Shown here piece after piece: positions 1-6,589 of a stretch of 54,588 bases of DNA. The position numbers and the translations under genes are program-made. The stretch comes from GCA-002282575 sp964646525 (lineage in GTDB: Bacteria; Pseudomonadota; Gammaproteobacteria; Thiomicrospirales; Thiomicrospiraceae), in the NCBI GenBank assembly GCA_964646525.1, contig CAZYER010000005.1, forward strand, positions 1 to 54,588, read 5' to 3'. The first letter of the stretch is position 1. Every line of letters starts with the position of its first letter. Under the pieces are notes generated by a model that saw only the letters and a list, made by a program, of their open reading frames with translations, had not been told where the DNA came from and made no database searches.

Positions 1-102
1 CAGGGTTTCATCATGTAACCAAACCTCAACCTTAACTTGTCCATTAGGTGCGGTATAGAGTAGAAACTCAGTGGCTTGGTCTTGGATGGATAAGCTATTC
101 AT
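1..102 (-). CDS. RhuM family protein, N-terminal part only
   Basis: Only the first 34 codons lie in the window; the gene continues past the left edge. The start reads MNSLSIQDQATEFLLY, then TAPNGQVKVEVWLHDETL. This matches the opening of RhuM (Fic/DOC-associated, formerly 'virulence protein') proteins, where a phrase of the type FLLYTxPxGxVKVEVxxxDET precedes a helix-turn-helix region. RhuM genes are common passengers inside type I restriction operons, usually near hsdS or hsdR, which fits the remnants beside it. The ATG overlaps the stop of the upstream hsdR-like stub (TGATG), so translation is probably coupled. Molecular function is not established; whether the gene is intact cannot be judged here. 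Confidence 0.7.
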   Translation of the reverse strand, partial: MNSLSIQDQATEFLLYTAPNGQVKVEVWLHDETL

Positions 103-224
103 CACGTATCAGTCTTGGCTGGAGTTGTTTTGTGAAGATATTCTTCAATTCCATCCAGCAAGCATTCGTAGCCTAGTTCGGCAAGCCAGTCGAAACAAAG
201 GTCTTCTAAGTGGTTTTCGGTCAT
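102..224 (-). pseudogene. hsdR N-terminal remnant, 40 codons
   Basis: A 40-residue reading frame begins MTENHLEDLCFDWLAELGYE. This is the typical opening of one large HsdR subfamily (MTENxLExLCxDWxxELGYE). The homology then stops and the frame ends about 20 residues later, whereas HsdR proteins are about 1000 residues. A good ribosome site (GGAG, 8 nt before the ATG) is kept, and the stop overlaps the RhuM start. It is best read as the surviving 5-prime end of a deleted type I endonuclease gene, now serving at most as a translated leader for RhuM. It has no nuclease or helicase motif. This subfamily differs from the intact hsdR at the right end of the window. Confidence 0.6.
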
Positions 225-243
225 GATTATGCTCCGTATTTTA

Positions 244-528
244 TTATTGCCGCTGTTTAGCTGACTCGTAGGCTTGTTCTTTATCTCGTTTGCCAATAGC
301 AATCACAAACACTACGACACGCTCATCTTGCACCTGATAAACCAGTCGATATCCACTTTGACGCAGTTTGATTTTGTAGCAGTTATCGAACTCGCGCAAA
401 CGATTCGCTTCAATTTTTGGATTTTCTAGCACTTGTGCTAACTTCTTCTTTAGCTGGGCTTGAATAGTTGCATCCAGTTTGTGCCACTCTTTCAATGCGC
501 GCTGGTCAAATTCAAGACTATAGCGCAT
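244..528 (-). CDS. relE: RelE-family toxin
   Basis: A 94-residue protein opening MRYSLEFDQRALKEWHKLDA, the standard RelE start. It has the conserved core with LREFDNCYKIKLR and SGYRLVYQV, and the C-terminal strand VVVFVIAIGKRDKEQAYESA. RelE toxins cleave mRNA in the ribosomal A site; the basic residues and the C-terminal region with R and Y in IGKRDKEQAY are consistent with an active enzyme. The ATG overlaps the end of the antitoxin gene by 11 nt, the usual translational coupling. Length is normal, with no frameshift. It sits inside the ruins of a type I restriction locus and appears to be the best preserved pair there. Confidence 0.88.
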   Translation of the reverse strand: MRYSLEFDQRALKEWHKLDATIQAQLKKKLAQVLENPKIEANRLREFDNCYKIKLRQSGYRLVYQVQDERVVVFVIAIGKRDKEQAYESAKQRQ

Positions 529-757
529 CTAAACTTACCGCTATGGGTTGTGGATTTTGCAATCTTTCCCGAACGGTCTGCAATAGTGCCTGATCTTCTT
601 CGTTGAGCAACACGGGCTTGAACGGTAGCTTACGGTGTTGAGCGACATACTCTAGGGTTTGACGCAACAATTCCGAAGGGGTGATTTGCAGTTGCTGTAA
701 GGCTTGATAGGCATCATGTTTTAATTTTTCATCGACACGAATGCTAATGGTACTCAT
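518..757 (-). CDS. relB: RelB/DinJ-family antitoxin
   Basis: A 79-residue antitoxin starting MSTISIRVDEKLKHDAYQAL, the ribbon-helix-helix DNA-binding opening of RelB/DinJ. A helix with TPSELLRQTLEYVAQH follows, then a flexible C-terminal part that would wrap the toxin. I chose the ATG at 757 because AAGGAG lies 6 nt upstream; a longer frame exists but would run through the operator palindrome. It is followed by relE with an 11-nt overlap. A perfect inverted repeat 14 nt upstream of the start is the obvious autoregulatory site for the RelB-RelE complex. Confidence 0.85.
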   Translation of the reverse strand: MSTISIRVDEKLKHDAYQALQQLQITPSELLRQTLEYVAQHRKLPFKPVLLNEEDQALLQTVRERLQNPQPIAVSLDAL

Positions 758-770
758 GCTGATCTCCTTT

Positions 771-790
771 GTTATGACGTTTGTCATAAC
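771..790. promoter_or_regulatory. relBE operator palindrome
   Basis: GTTATGAC, four bases, GTCATAAC: a perfect 8-bp inverted repeat just upstream of the relB ribosome site and just downstream of a TACAAT -10-like hexamer (792-797, minus strand). Size and place fit a RelB ribbon-helix-helix operator that represses by blocking polymerase clearance. Its role is inferred. Confidence 0.6.
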
Positions 791-820
791 AATTGTAACA
801 CAACAGTTGTGTGCTCTATC

Positions 821-887
821 TGTCGATTTATGTCGATGTTATCGACATATTTTAGAAACGTGTCGATTTTTTGGCTTAAAATCGACA
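821..887. repeat. helically phased TGTCGAT heptamer array
   Basis: Five exact copies of TGTCGAT or its complement start at 821(+), 831(+), 841(-), 861(+) and 881(-), so every spacing is 10 or 20 bp, a whole number of helical turns. The copies at 831 and 841 form a 17-bp perfect palindrome with a 3-bp centre; those at 861 and 881 form a wider inverted pair. The array ends right at the -35 position expected for relBE on the minus strand. It looks like an ordered set of sites for a dimeric or oligomeric regulator. I see no gene beside it that obviously encodes one. Confidence 0.6.
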
Positions 888-1122
888 TATCAATACTCGG
901 AGCTCGACTTTGAATACTCGTATCTGATGGCTGAATGTTCGCAGCAGCTCCGAACTTTTCAATGCCGTGCCAATTCATCGAAACACTACTTCGATTTGCG
1001 ATGAAATAAATTTTACACTGTCATTAATCCGATGCTTGCATTTTACGGTCATGGTGGTTATATTAATTTCCAATATGCCCGACGCCTCTGTTCAATTTTA
1101 TTGAATACGCGTCGGTTTTCAT
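888..1122. other. intergenic stretch with one strong hairpin
   Basis: No convincing gene was recognised between the heptamer array and the abi remnant; the open frames here have no family resemblance I can see. The notable structure is an inverted repeat at 1079-1115: CCGACGC pairs with GCGTCGG, and inside it TTCAAT pairs with ATTGAA around a TTT loop. It lies just past the stop of the Abi remnant and may be its transcript end, although no T-run follows it on the minus strand. Confidence 0.4.
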
Positions 1123-1399
1123 TTATTGCCATAGTTCCCATTGGCTTACCTGTTCAGTCCAGCCCATGTCCTCTAATTGAATACAGCCATTAGATACGGT
1201 TGGAAAGCCTTGTAACAATTCAAACAATCGAATCGACCAAGTTGAATTAGGACTAATGGTGCGTAGCATTTATTGCATGATGCACAAATAATAAAAAAAC
1301 ACGAGCGTTGTTCTGTTGTGCCCATTGTTCATCTTTTTGCCAAATAGGCGCACGATCCAGCACGTTAATATTCCATAAGCGGCTATGGTGTGCTGACAT
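1123..1399 (-). pseudogene. Abi_2-family abortive infection gene, C-terminal remnant with frameshift
   Basis: Two overlapping frames together give the C-terminal third of an Abi_2 (AbiD/AbiF-like) protein. The first, from about 1399, contains the hallmark SAHHSRLWN and runs through WAQQNNARVFLLFVHHAIN to a stop at 1253. The second, from 1269, continues RTISPNSTWSIRLFELL, then GFPTVSN and a final MGWTEQVSQWELWQ, ending at 1123. A one- or two-base frameshift near 1265 separates them. The remnant is joined directly to the hsdM C-terminal coding sequence with no start codon or ribosome site of its own, so a deletion fused the two genes. The product is presumably not functional. Confidence 0.65.
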
Positions 1400-2347
1400 G
1401 AGGACAAAATCATGCTTTTCGATGTCGGCTAGGCTGGCAGAAAAACACAAGCCTTTTTCATCGGCATAGGCTTCACCATCGCTAAAGTCTGTGCCACGCC
1501 AACGGTGATACAGTTGAGCGATTTTGTGTAAGTCATCGTCGCTAAATTCAATTTGCGTGCGCGAAATACGTCCCGAAGCAGCATTGTGTGCATCGATAAA
1601 TAACACCTGTCCTGTGCGGTCGATACATAAACGGCTAAGTCGCCTGTTTTTGTAACTGCTTTTGGTGGGCATCCTTAAACTTTGCCGACTGAACGAACAT
1701 ACCGCCCGAACCACAGGCAGGGTCGTAAATTTTACCTTTGAAAGGTGCGAGAATTTCGACCAGCATATTCACCACTGACTTGGGCGTGTAGAACTCACCG
1801 GCCTTTTGCCCTTCGTTAATGGCAAACTGACCCAAGAAATACTCGTACATCTCACCAAACACATCACGACTGCCGTGGTCTTCGGGATTAAATGTTAGCC
1901 GAGCGACAATCGCCATTAATTCGCCTAATTTACCAGGCTCTAGAGCTAAGCGTGAAAATTCGCGGTAAAGCACACCACGTAAACTGGGGTTGGCTGTTTC
2001 GATGACTTGCATGGCAGCATCGAGTTGTTGCGCAAAGTCGGGTGCGGCGGCTTTTTCGAGCAGCGTTGCAAACTTAGCCTCTGGCGGAATTCAGAATACA
2101 TTGTCGGTGGAGTAGAAGGTGGGGTCTTCACGGAAAATGAGCGCATTTTCGGCGCGGATTTCTTCGTCGTCGATAAACAGATCAGATTGCGGGTCGGCTA
2201 GGCGTTGTTCGATCACCTTGCCTTGAGCTTCGAACATGTCCGACACATATTTTAAAAACACCAGACCCAATACTCGGCAGCGGATACTGAGCCACGTAAT
2301 TTGTTAGCCGCCGCCCATAGAGCGCTTTTGAATTCTTCAATGGACAT
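1400..2347 (-). pseudogene. hsdM: hsdM pseudogene, type I DNA adenine methyltransferase
   Basis: The remnant starts at 2347 with MSIEEFKSALWAAANKLRGS, a typical HsdM opening. Near 2270 about a dozen bases are missing and the frame shifts, so LGLVFLKYVSDMFEAQG continues in another frame. At 2093-2091 a TGA replaces the expected Trp codon in VFWIPPEAKF. The methylase start is then intact, with KAGEFYTPKSVV and the SAM-binding DPACGSGGMF. Near 1650 roughly 200 codons, including the NPPF catalytic motif, are gone and the frame changes again to the C-terminal RTGQVLFIDA, SRTQ and YHRWRG. The reading then runs into the Abi remnant. It belongs to a different HsdM subfamily from the intact copy at 47275. 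Confidence 0.88.
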
Positions 2348-2434
2348 GAATAGTTCTTGATTTGTCTTTCTGAAAATATGACCAAATTGTAAGACATAAA
2401 CACGATGATTGCTAACCTAACAGCCATTGCAGGC

Positions 2435-2440
2435 TATAAT
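2435..2440 (+). promoter_or_regulatory. possible -10 element for dapF
   Basis: A consensus TATAAT lies 42 nt before the chosen dapF start. No good -35 hexamer is visible 16-18 nt upstream, so this is a tentative promoter. It would drive dapF-DUF484 and perhaps hslV, away from the hsdM pseudogene. Confidence 0.35.
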
Positions 2441-2481
2441 AAGACCATTACAGTGAATTATTGGGATGCAAGCTGCGTGTT

Positions 2482-3315
2482 ATGTCCAGTTTAACTTTTT
2501 TCAAAATGCATGGCTTAGGCAATGATTTCATGGTGTTTGACGCCATTCATCAAGACGTTCACCTGTCGCCAGATCAAATTCGTCGCTGGGCGAGTCGTCA
2601 CACGGGCGTTGGCTTCGATCAACTCTTGTTGGTAGAAGGTCCCCAACAGGCGGGCGTTGACTTTCGCTATCGTATTTTCAATGCCGACGGTTCAGAAGTA
2701 GCGCAGTGTGGCAATGGCGCGCGTTGTTTTGCGCGTTTCGTGCGTGAACAAGGCTTGTCGGATAAAGATGAGTTAATCGTCGAAACAGCATCGGGCATTA
2801 TCAAACTCTATCATGAAGCCAATGGTGTACGGGTGAATATGGGTGCGCCACGTTTTGAACCACAAGACATCCCCTTAACGCTCATTCGTGCTCCACATTA
2901 TTTATTATCGCTGGCTGATGAGGTGGTGACTTTTTATGCCGTGTCTATGGGAAATCCGCACGCGGTGATTGAAGTCGATGATATTGATAACGCTGATGTG
3001 GCTGCTATTGGCGTTGCTTTGCAAGCGCGTAGCGATATTTTCCCTGACAGTGTGAATGTGGGCTTCGTGCAGATCATGAGTCGAGATGAAGTGCGCTTGC
3101 GTGTTTACGAGCGCGGCTCAGGCGAAACCCAGGCTTGCGGTACGGGCGCATCGGCAGCGATGGCGGCATTGCGTTTGGCCGATTTAGTGAATGAGAAGGT
3201 GCGTGTGCGGTTGCTTGGCGGCGATTTAATGATTCGCTGGTCGGGTGATGAAAGTGAACCTCTCTGGATGACAGGTCCTGCTGAAACGGTATTCAAAGGA
3301 ATCATTGAAGCATGA
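2482..3315 (+). CDS. dapF: diaminopimelate epimerase
   Basis: Converts LL- to meso-diaminopimelate, the direct precursor of lysine and of the peptidoglycan cross-link, in the cytoplasm and without a cofactor. The 277-residue protein has the family opening KMHGLGNDF and both catalytic cysteines, Cys76 in CGNGARC and Cys219 in ACGTGAS, plus the GNPHAV and ERGSGET segments that bind substrate. I start at ATG 2482 (MSSLTFF) because homology begins there; an in-frame TTG seven codons upstream is unlikely. It overlaps the DUF484 gene by 4 nt (ATGA), as in many gammaproteobacteria. Confidence 0.95.
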   Translation: MSSLTFFKMHGLGNDFMVFDAIHQDVHLSPDQIRRWASRHTGVGFDQLLLVEGPQQAGVDFRYRIFNADGSEVAQCGNGARCFARFVREQGLSDKDELIVETASGIIKLYHEANGVRVNMGAPRFEPQDIPLTLIRAPHYLLSLADEVVTFYAVSMGNPHAVIEVDDIDNADVAAIGVALQARSDIFPDSVNVGFVQIMSRDEVRLRVYERGSGETQACGTGASAAMAALRLADLVNEKVRVRLLGGDLMIRWSGDESEPLWMTGPAETVFKGIIEA

Positions 3316-3896
3316 GTGAGTCAGCTCCAGCTCAGTTAAGTTCGGCCAAAGTGGTTTCTTTTGTTGACAAGCAATTGCAGTTGACACAACAGCGTCAAGC
3401 GCAGTTGGAAAGCTCTTTGTCTGAAATGATGGAAGCCATCGAAGATAATGCGCGTTTACAGTTAAACTTGCATGACTTAACCTTAGAAGTTATGCAAGCA
3501 CAGAGCTTAGAGCAGGCTATCCAGCTGATGAAGCAAGGATTAAAACAGCGTTTTGATCTGCGCGATGTTCAGTTATGGGGACAATCTCATTCTCTGTTGC
3601 CCAAGGCTGTTCCGACCGAAGCTATGTCGTATTTTTTAGCCCACATGCAAGCGAATGCGATTGCTTTTGGTGCTGTCACAGCTTTCCCAACCGAAGTTTG
3701 GGGCGCAACAGGTGTCGCATCAGGTTGTGCTTTTCGCGTCAGTGCTTTCGGGCAAGCTTATGGGGTGCTGGTGCTAGGGCGTGGAGATACTTTGTTCGAT
3801 GAAGCCGCTGACACCTTGTTTTTACAGCAATTTGTTAATGTGATGGGCTTATGGCTGGCACATTTAGGCGCAATCCCTGCCGATTTAAATGATTAA
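3312..3896 (+). CDS. DUF484 family protein, GAF-like
   Basis: A 194-residue cytoplasmic protein of the DUF484 (YigA) family. Residues 20-60 form a glutamine-rich coiled coil (VDKQLQLTQQRQAQLE), and the rest resembles a GAF-like sensor fold with FGVLVLGRG-type strands (here YGVLVLGRG). Compared with common members it lacks the N-terminal helix pair that reads like FLxxHPDFF, so it is somewhat short. In most gammaproteobacteria the order is dapF-DUF484-xerC; here xerC is absent and hslV follows. The gene is translationally coupled to dapF by an ATGA overlap. The function of the family is unknown. Confidence 0.8.
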   Translation: MSESAPAQLSSAKVVSFVDKQLQLTQQRQAQLESSLSEMMEAIEDNARLQLNLHDLTLEVMQAQSLEQAIQLMKQGLKQRFDLRDVQLWGQSHSLLPKAVPTEAMSYFLAHMQANAIAFGAVTAFPTEVWGATGVASGCAFRVSAFGQAYGVLVLGRGDTLFDEAADTLFLQQFVNVMGLWLAHLGAIPADLND

Positions 3897-3920
3897 ATAT
3901 GATTAAAGGAAACTGTTTGA

Positions 3921-4472
3921 ATGAGTAGTATTGAAATGCATTCAACCACCATTTTGTGTGTGCGTAAAGGCAATATGCTGGCGATGGGGGGAGATGGTCA
4001 AGTAACCCTGGGTCATGTGGTGATGAAAGGCAATGCACGTAAAGTACGTCGCTTGAATCAGGGCAAGGTATTAGCTGGTTTTGCGGGCGCAACGGCTGAT
4101 GCGTTTACGCTGTTTGAGCGTTTTGAAGCGAAATTACAAGCGCATTCAGGTCAGTTATTACGTGCTGCGGTTGAAATGGCAAAAGATTGGCGCACCGATA
4201 GGGCTTTGCGCCGCTTAGAAGCGATGTTGATTGTCGCTGACTTATCGGGCATGTTGGTGATTTCGGGTAATGGCGATGTCATTGAACCCGAAAAATCCTT
4301 AGTCGCTATTGGTAGTGGTGGTAGCTACGCTACTTCTGCGGCGACCGCTTTGTGGGATAATACTGACCTGACCGCTGCTGAAATTGTTGAAAAAAGTTTG
4401 AAAATTGCCGGTGATATTTGCATTTATACCAATCATCACCTAACCTTAGAAGTTATGACAGAGGAGTCTTAA
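3921..4472 (+). CDS. hslV: ATP-dependent protease subunit HslV (peptidase)
   Basis: Proteasome-related threonine peptidase that forms a double hexamer and is fed by the HslU ATPase to degrade misfolded and regulatory proteins. The mature N-terminus should be Thr9 in MHSTTIL, preceded by an 8-residue propeptide. The rest is highly conserved: GGDGQVTLG, VMKGNARKVRRL, GFAGATADAFTL and GSGGSYATSAA. Length is 183 residues, normal. AAAGGAAAC lies 8 nt before the ATG. The partner gene hslU, normally directly downstream, is not here; the next gene, 3 nt on, encodes a YqhA-like membrane protein. HslU must be encoded elsewhere for this subunit to work. Confidence 0.95.
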   Translation: MSSIEMHSTTILCVRKGNMLAMGGDGQVTLGHVVMKGNARKVRRLNQGKVLAGFAGATADAFTLFERFEAKLQAHSGQLLRAAVEMAKDWRTDRALRRLEAMLIVADLSGMLVISGNGDVIEPEKSLVAIGSGGSYATSAATALWDNTDLTAAEIVEKSLKIAGDICIYTNHHLTLEVMTEES

Positions 4473-4475
4473 TCA

Positions 4476-5057
4476 ATGCAAGAACCATCTTTATTTGAAA
4501 AAGTGTTTGAAGTTGCTTTATGGCGCAGTCGCTTGGTGGTTTACCTAGCGGTTGTTTGCTCGATGTTGGCAGCTTTTGCTTTGTTTTATGTCACGGTGGT
4601 TGAGGTTTATTATACCTTGGCGCACTTGACCCATTACGCAGGCTTAGATGATGTGGCTCGTGCTGAATTGCGTGCCAATACGGTGGCGCATATTGTCGGT
4701 TCGGTTGACGGGTTTCTTTTGGCAATTGTACTGTTAATTTTTGCTTTTGGTATTTATGAGTTGTTTATCTCGGATATCCGTTGTGCTGCCGATGGTCGTT
4801 CAAGCAAAGTGTTAATTATTGAGTCGTTAGATGATTTAAAAAGTCGTTTGGCGAGCGTCATTCTAATGATTTTGGTGGTTATTTTCTTTGAACATGCTAT
4901 TCACTTTCAGCCGAATGGTATTATGGATTTACTCTACTTTGCTGTAGCCATTTCATTGATTTCATTGGCATTGTATTTATTGCATAAGAGCCATGAACAT
5001 CCCGAACATGGTTACCTAGCGCATGGCGAAGCGGTTCCTGATCATAAGGCTCACTAA
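4476..5057 (+). CDS. YqhA/UPF0114 family inner-membrane protein
   Basis: A 193-residue protein with four predicted membrane segments, at about residues 18-40, 68-92, 123-141 and 147-166. It matches the YqhA/UPF0114 family, including the SRLVVYLAVV opening of the first helix, a conserved loop IRCAADG, and SLDDLKSRLASVIL before the third helix. The C-terminus is short, charged and histidine-rich (KSHEHPEHGYLAHGE). Its biochemical role is unknown. It is tightly packed: a GAGGAG ribosome site lies inside the end of hslV, and its TAA stop overlaps the nudE start by one base (TAATG). Confidence 0.85.
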   Translation: MQEPSLFEKVFEVALWRSRLVVYLAVVCSMLAAFALFYVTVVEVYYTLAHLTHYAGLDDVARAELRANTVAHIVGSVDGFLLAIVLLIFAFGIYELFISDIRCAADGRSSKVLIIESLDDLKSRLASVILMILVVIFFEHAIHFQPNGIMDLLYFAVAISLISLALYLLHKSHEHPEHGYLAHGEAVPDHKAH

Positions 5058-5623
5058 TGAGTCAGCGTCCGCCTAAGGTCGTCGCACAACAACAAATGGC
5101 GCAATCGCGCCATTTTTGCATTGAGCAACAACAACTGGTGTTTAGTAATGGCGAAGAGCGTACCTATGAGCGTTTAGTCACACGAGGACATGGCGCGGTA
5201 CTGGTGGTGCCTTTATTGGATGCTGAACATTTCTTGTTGATTCGAGAGTGGGGAACGGGTACAGGACGTTATGAGTTGGGTTTCCCTAAGGGCAAAATTG
5301 ACGCCGGGGAAACGCCAATAGAAGCCGCTTTGCGTGAGTGTATGGAAGAAGTCGGTTATGGGGCTGAGCGCTTGACGGCACTCCATGTACCCTTAACTTT
5401 GGCACCTGCCTATATGACGCATCGCATTCATGTTGTGTTGGCGGATGGGCTTTATCCCGCCAGCGCAGAAGGCGATGAACCCGAACCCTTAGAAGTGGTG
5501 CCTTGGCGTTGGGATAATTTAGATGTGTTGATGATGCGTGATGATTTCACCGAGGCTCGCTCTATTGCCGCTTTGTGGTTGGCAAAACGTCATTTAAGAG
5601 ATAATCGTGACCGCATCGCTTGA
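5057..5623 (+). CDS. nudE: ADP compounds hydrolase NudE (Nudix)
   Basis: Cytosolic Nudix hydrolase that cleaves ADP-ribose, NADH and diadenosine polyphosphates to AMP plus a phosphorylated half, clearing nucleotide by-products. The Nudix box is complete, GKIDAGETPIEAALRE followed by CMEEVGY, fitting GX5EX7REUXEEXGU. The NudE-type context is also present upstream (GTGRYELGFPKG) and downstream (LAPAYMTHRIHVVLADGLYP). 188 residues, standard length. It overlaps yqhA by one base and cysQ by 17 nt, so the three genes are almost surely co-translated. In many gammaproteobacteria nudE also sits next to cysQ, which supports both names. Confidence 0.93.
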   Translation: MSQRPPKVVAQQQMAQSRHFCIEQQQLVFSNGEERTYERLVTRGHGAVLVVPLLDAEHFLLIREWGTGTGRYELGFPKGKIDAGETPIEAALRECMEEVGYGAERLTALHVPLTLAPAYMTHRIHVVLADGLYPASAEGDEPEPLEVVPWRWDNLDVLMMRDDFTEARSIAALWLAKRHLRDNRDRIA

Positions 5624-6425
5624 TTTGCTTTCATTATTGCCATCGGTTGAGCGCATTGCTCAACAGGCGGGTGAGGTGATTTTGCCTTACTTCAGCGCTT
5701 CCGTTAGTTTTGATGCTAAAGCCGACGGCTCTCCGGTAACTCAGGCAGACAAAGCTGCTGATAGCCTAATTCAACAAGCCTTGCGTGAATTAACACCGAG
5801 TATCGCTATTTTAAGTGAAGAAATGGATCAGCCATTAACGCCCGAACAACGTTTGTCCTTATCGACCTTATGGCTAGTTGATCCCTTGGATGGAACGCGT
5901 CAGTTTATTCGTGGTGATTCTGGGTTTTCAGTGAATATTGCCTTGATTGTGAATCATCAACCGATATTGGGGGTGGTCTATTCGCCTGTGGAAGCTATTG
6001 GTTACAGTGGTATTGCAGGTGAGGGAGCTTGGCGTTGGCAGGGCAAACAGCGTAACGTCATACAGGTTTCAGCTGTTGCAGAGCCCATGCGTGTGGTGAC
6101 GGGTTTTTCAGCCACTCGACGTGGCGAAAAAACACGCGCATTTTTAAGCGCTTTGCCCAGTTATGAATTGATTGAGCTGGGCAGTTCGTTAAAAATGTGT
6201 CGCATTGCTGAAGGCTTGGCGGATGTCTATCCGCGCTTTGGACTGACCAGCGAATGGGACACGGCAGCGGCACAGGTGGTGTTGAATGAAGCGGGCGGTG
6301 CTCTGTGTGGATTGGATGGGCAAGCTTTAACCTACAATGCGCGAAAGACGTTAGAAAATCCCCCCTTTCTTGCGGTAGGAGATCCCTGTTATCCTTGGCC
6401 ACTGGAAGTGGTTAAGACCTTATGA
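5607..6425 (+). CDS. cysQ: 3'(2'),5'-bisphosphate nucleotidase
   Basis: Hydrolyses 3'-phosphoadenosine 5'-phosphate to AMP and phosphate, removing the inhibitory by-product of sulfate assimilation; Mg-dependent and Li-sensitive in the family. The inositol-monophosphatase fold motifs are all visible: EEMDQP, the metal site WLVDPLDGTRQF, and the C-terminal SEWDTAAAQVVLNEAGG. 272 residues. I chose the GTG at 5607 because homology starts at once (LLPSVERIAQQAGE), although it lies inside the end of nudE. The gene ends in ATGA, overlapping a small membrane protein frame. Confidence 0.94.
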   Translation: MTASLDLLSLLPSVERIAQQAGEVILPYFSASVSFDAKADGSPVTQADKAADSLIQQALRELTPSIAILSEEMDQPLTPEQRLSLSTLWLVDPLDGTRQFIRGDSGFSVNIALIVNHQPILGVVYSPVEAIGYSGIAGEGAWRWQGKQRNVIQVSAVAEPMRVVTGFSATRRGEKTRAFLSALPSYELIELGSSLKMCRIAEGLADVYPRFGLTSEWDTAAAQVVLNEAGGALCGLDGQALTYNARKTLENPPFLAVGDPCYPWPLEVVKTL

Positions 6426-6589
6426 TTGAAGCCTTGGCAATTGTCTTTTTAGGCTTGTTAGTCGCTTGGCTGGTGGTGCCAGCACTGAAAATTTTGCGCT
6501 GGCTACTGGCGTTGATTTTGGTGTTGATTCTATTGTTTTTTGTTATGCCTTGGCTGTTAGTGCAGTGGTCTTCTTCCTTAGGGCTCTAG
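6422..6589 (+). CDS. small hydrophobic membrane protein, 55 residues
   Basis: A short frame starting MIEALAIVFLGLLVAWLVVP overlaps the cysQ stop by 4 nt (ATGA) and ends at TAG 6589. Two hydrophobic stretches, about residues 3-22 and 25-47, are separated by a basic turn (KILRW), so it would be a small two-helix inner-membrane protein. The start coupling and strong hydrophobicity argue that it is real, but I recognise no family. Its last 47 nt overlap the 3-prime end of recN on the opposite strand, so the two transcripts would be complementary there. Confidence 0.5.
   Translation: MIEALAIVFLGLLVAWLVVPALKILRWLLALILVLILLFFVMPWLLVQWSSSLGL

Noticed and set aside
771..890. CRISPR array
   Set aside because: The repeats are 7 bp, not 25-40 bp, and have no spacers of even length between full repeats; no cas genes are present.
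741..1004. Open frames on both strands across the heptamer array and beyond
   Set aside because: They translate the repeats and low-complexity sequence, have no ribosome sites or family resemblance, and overlap the relBE operator.
1079..1115. Integron attC-like site
   Set aside because: The hairpin is a plain nested palindrome without the attC core sites, and no integrase or cassette array is present.
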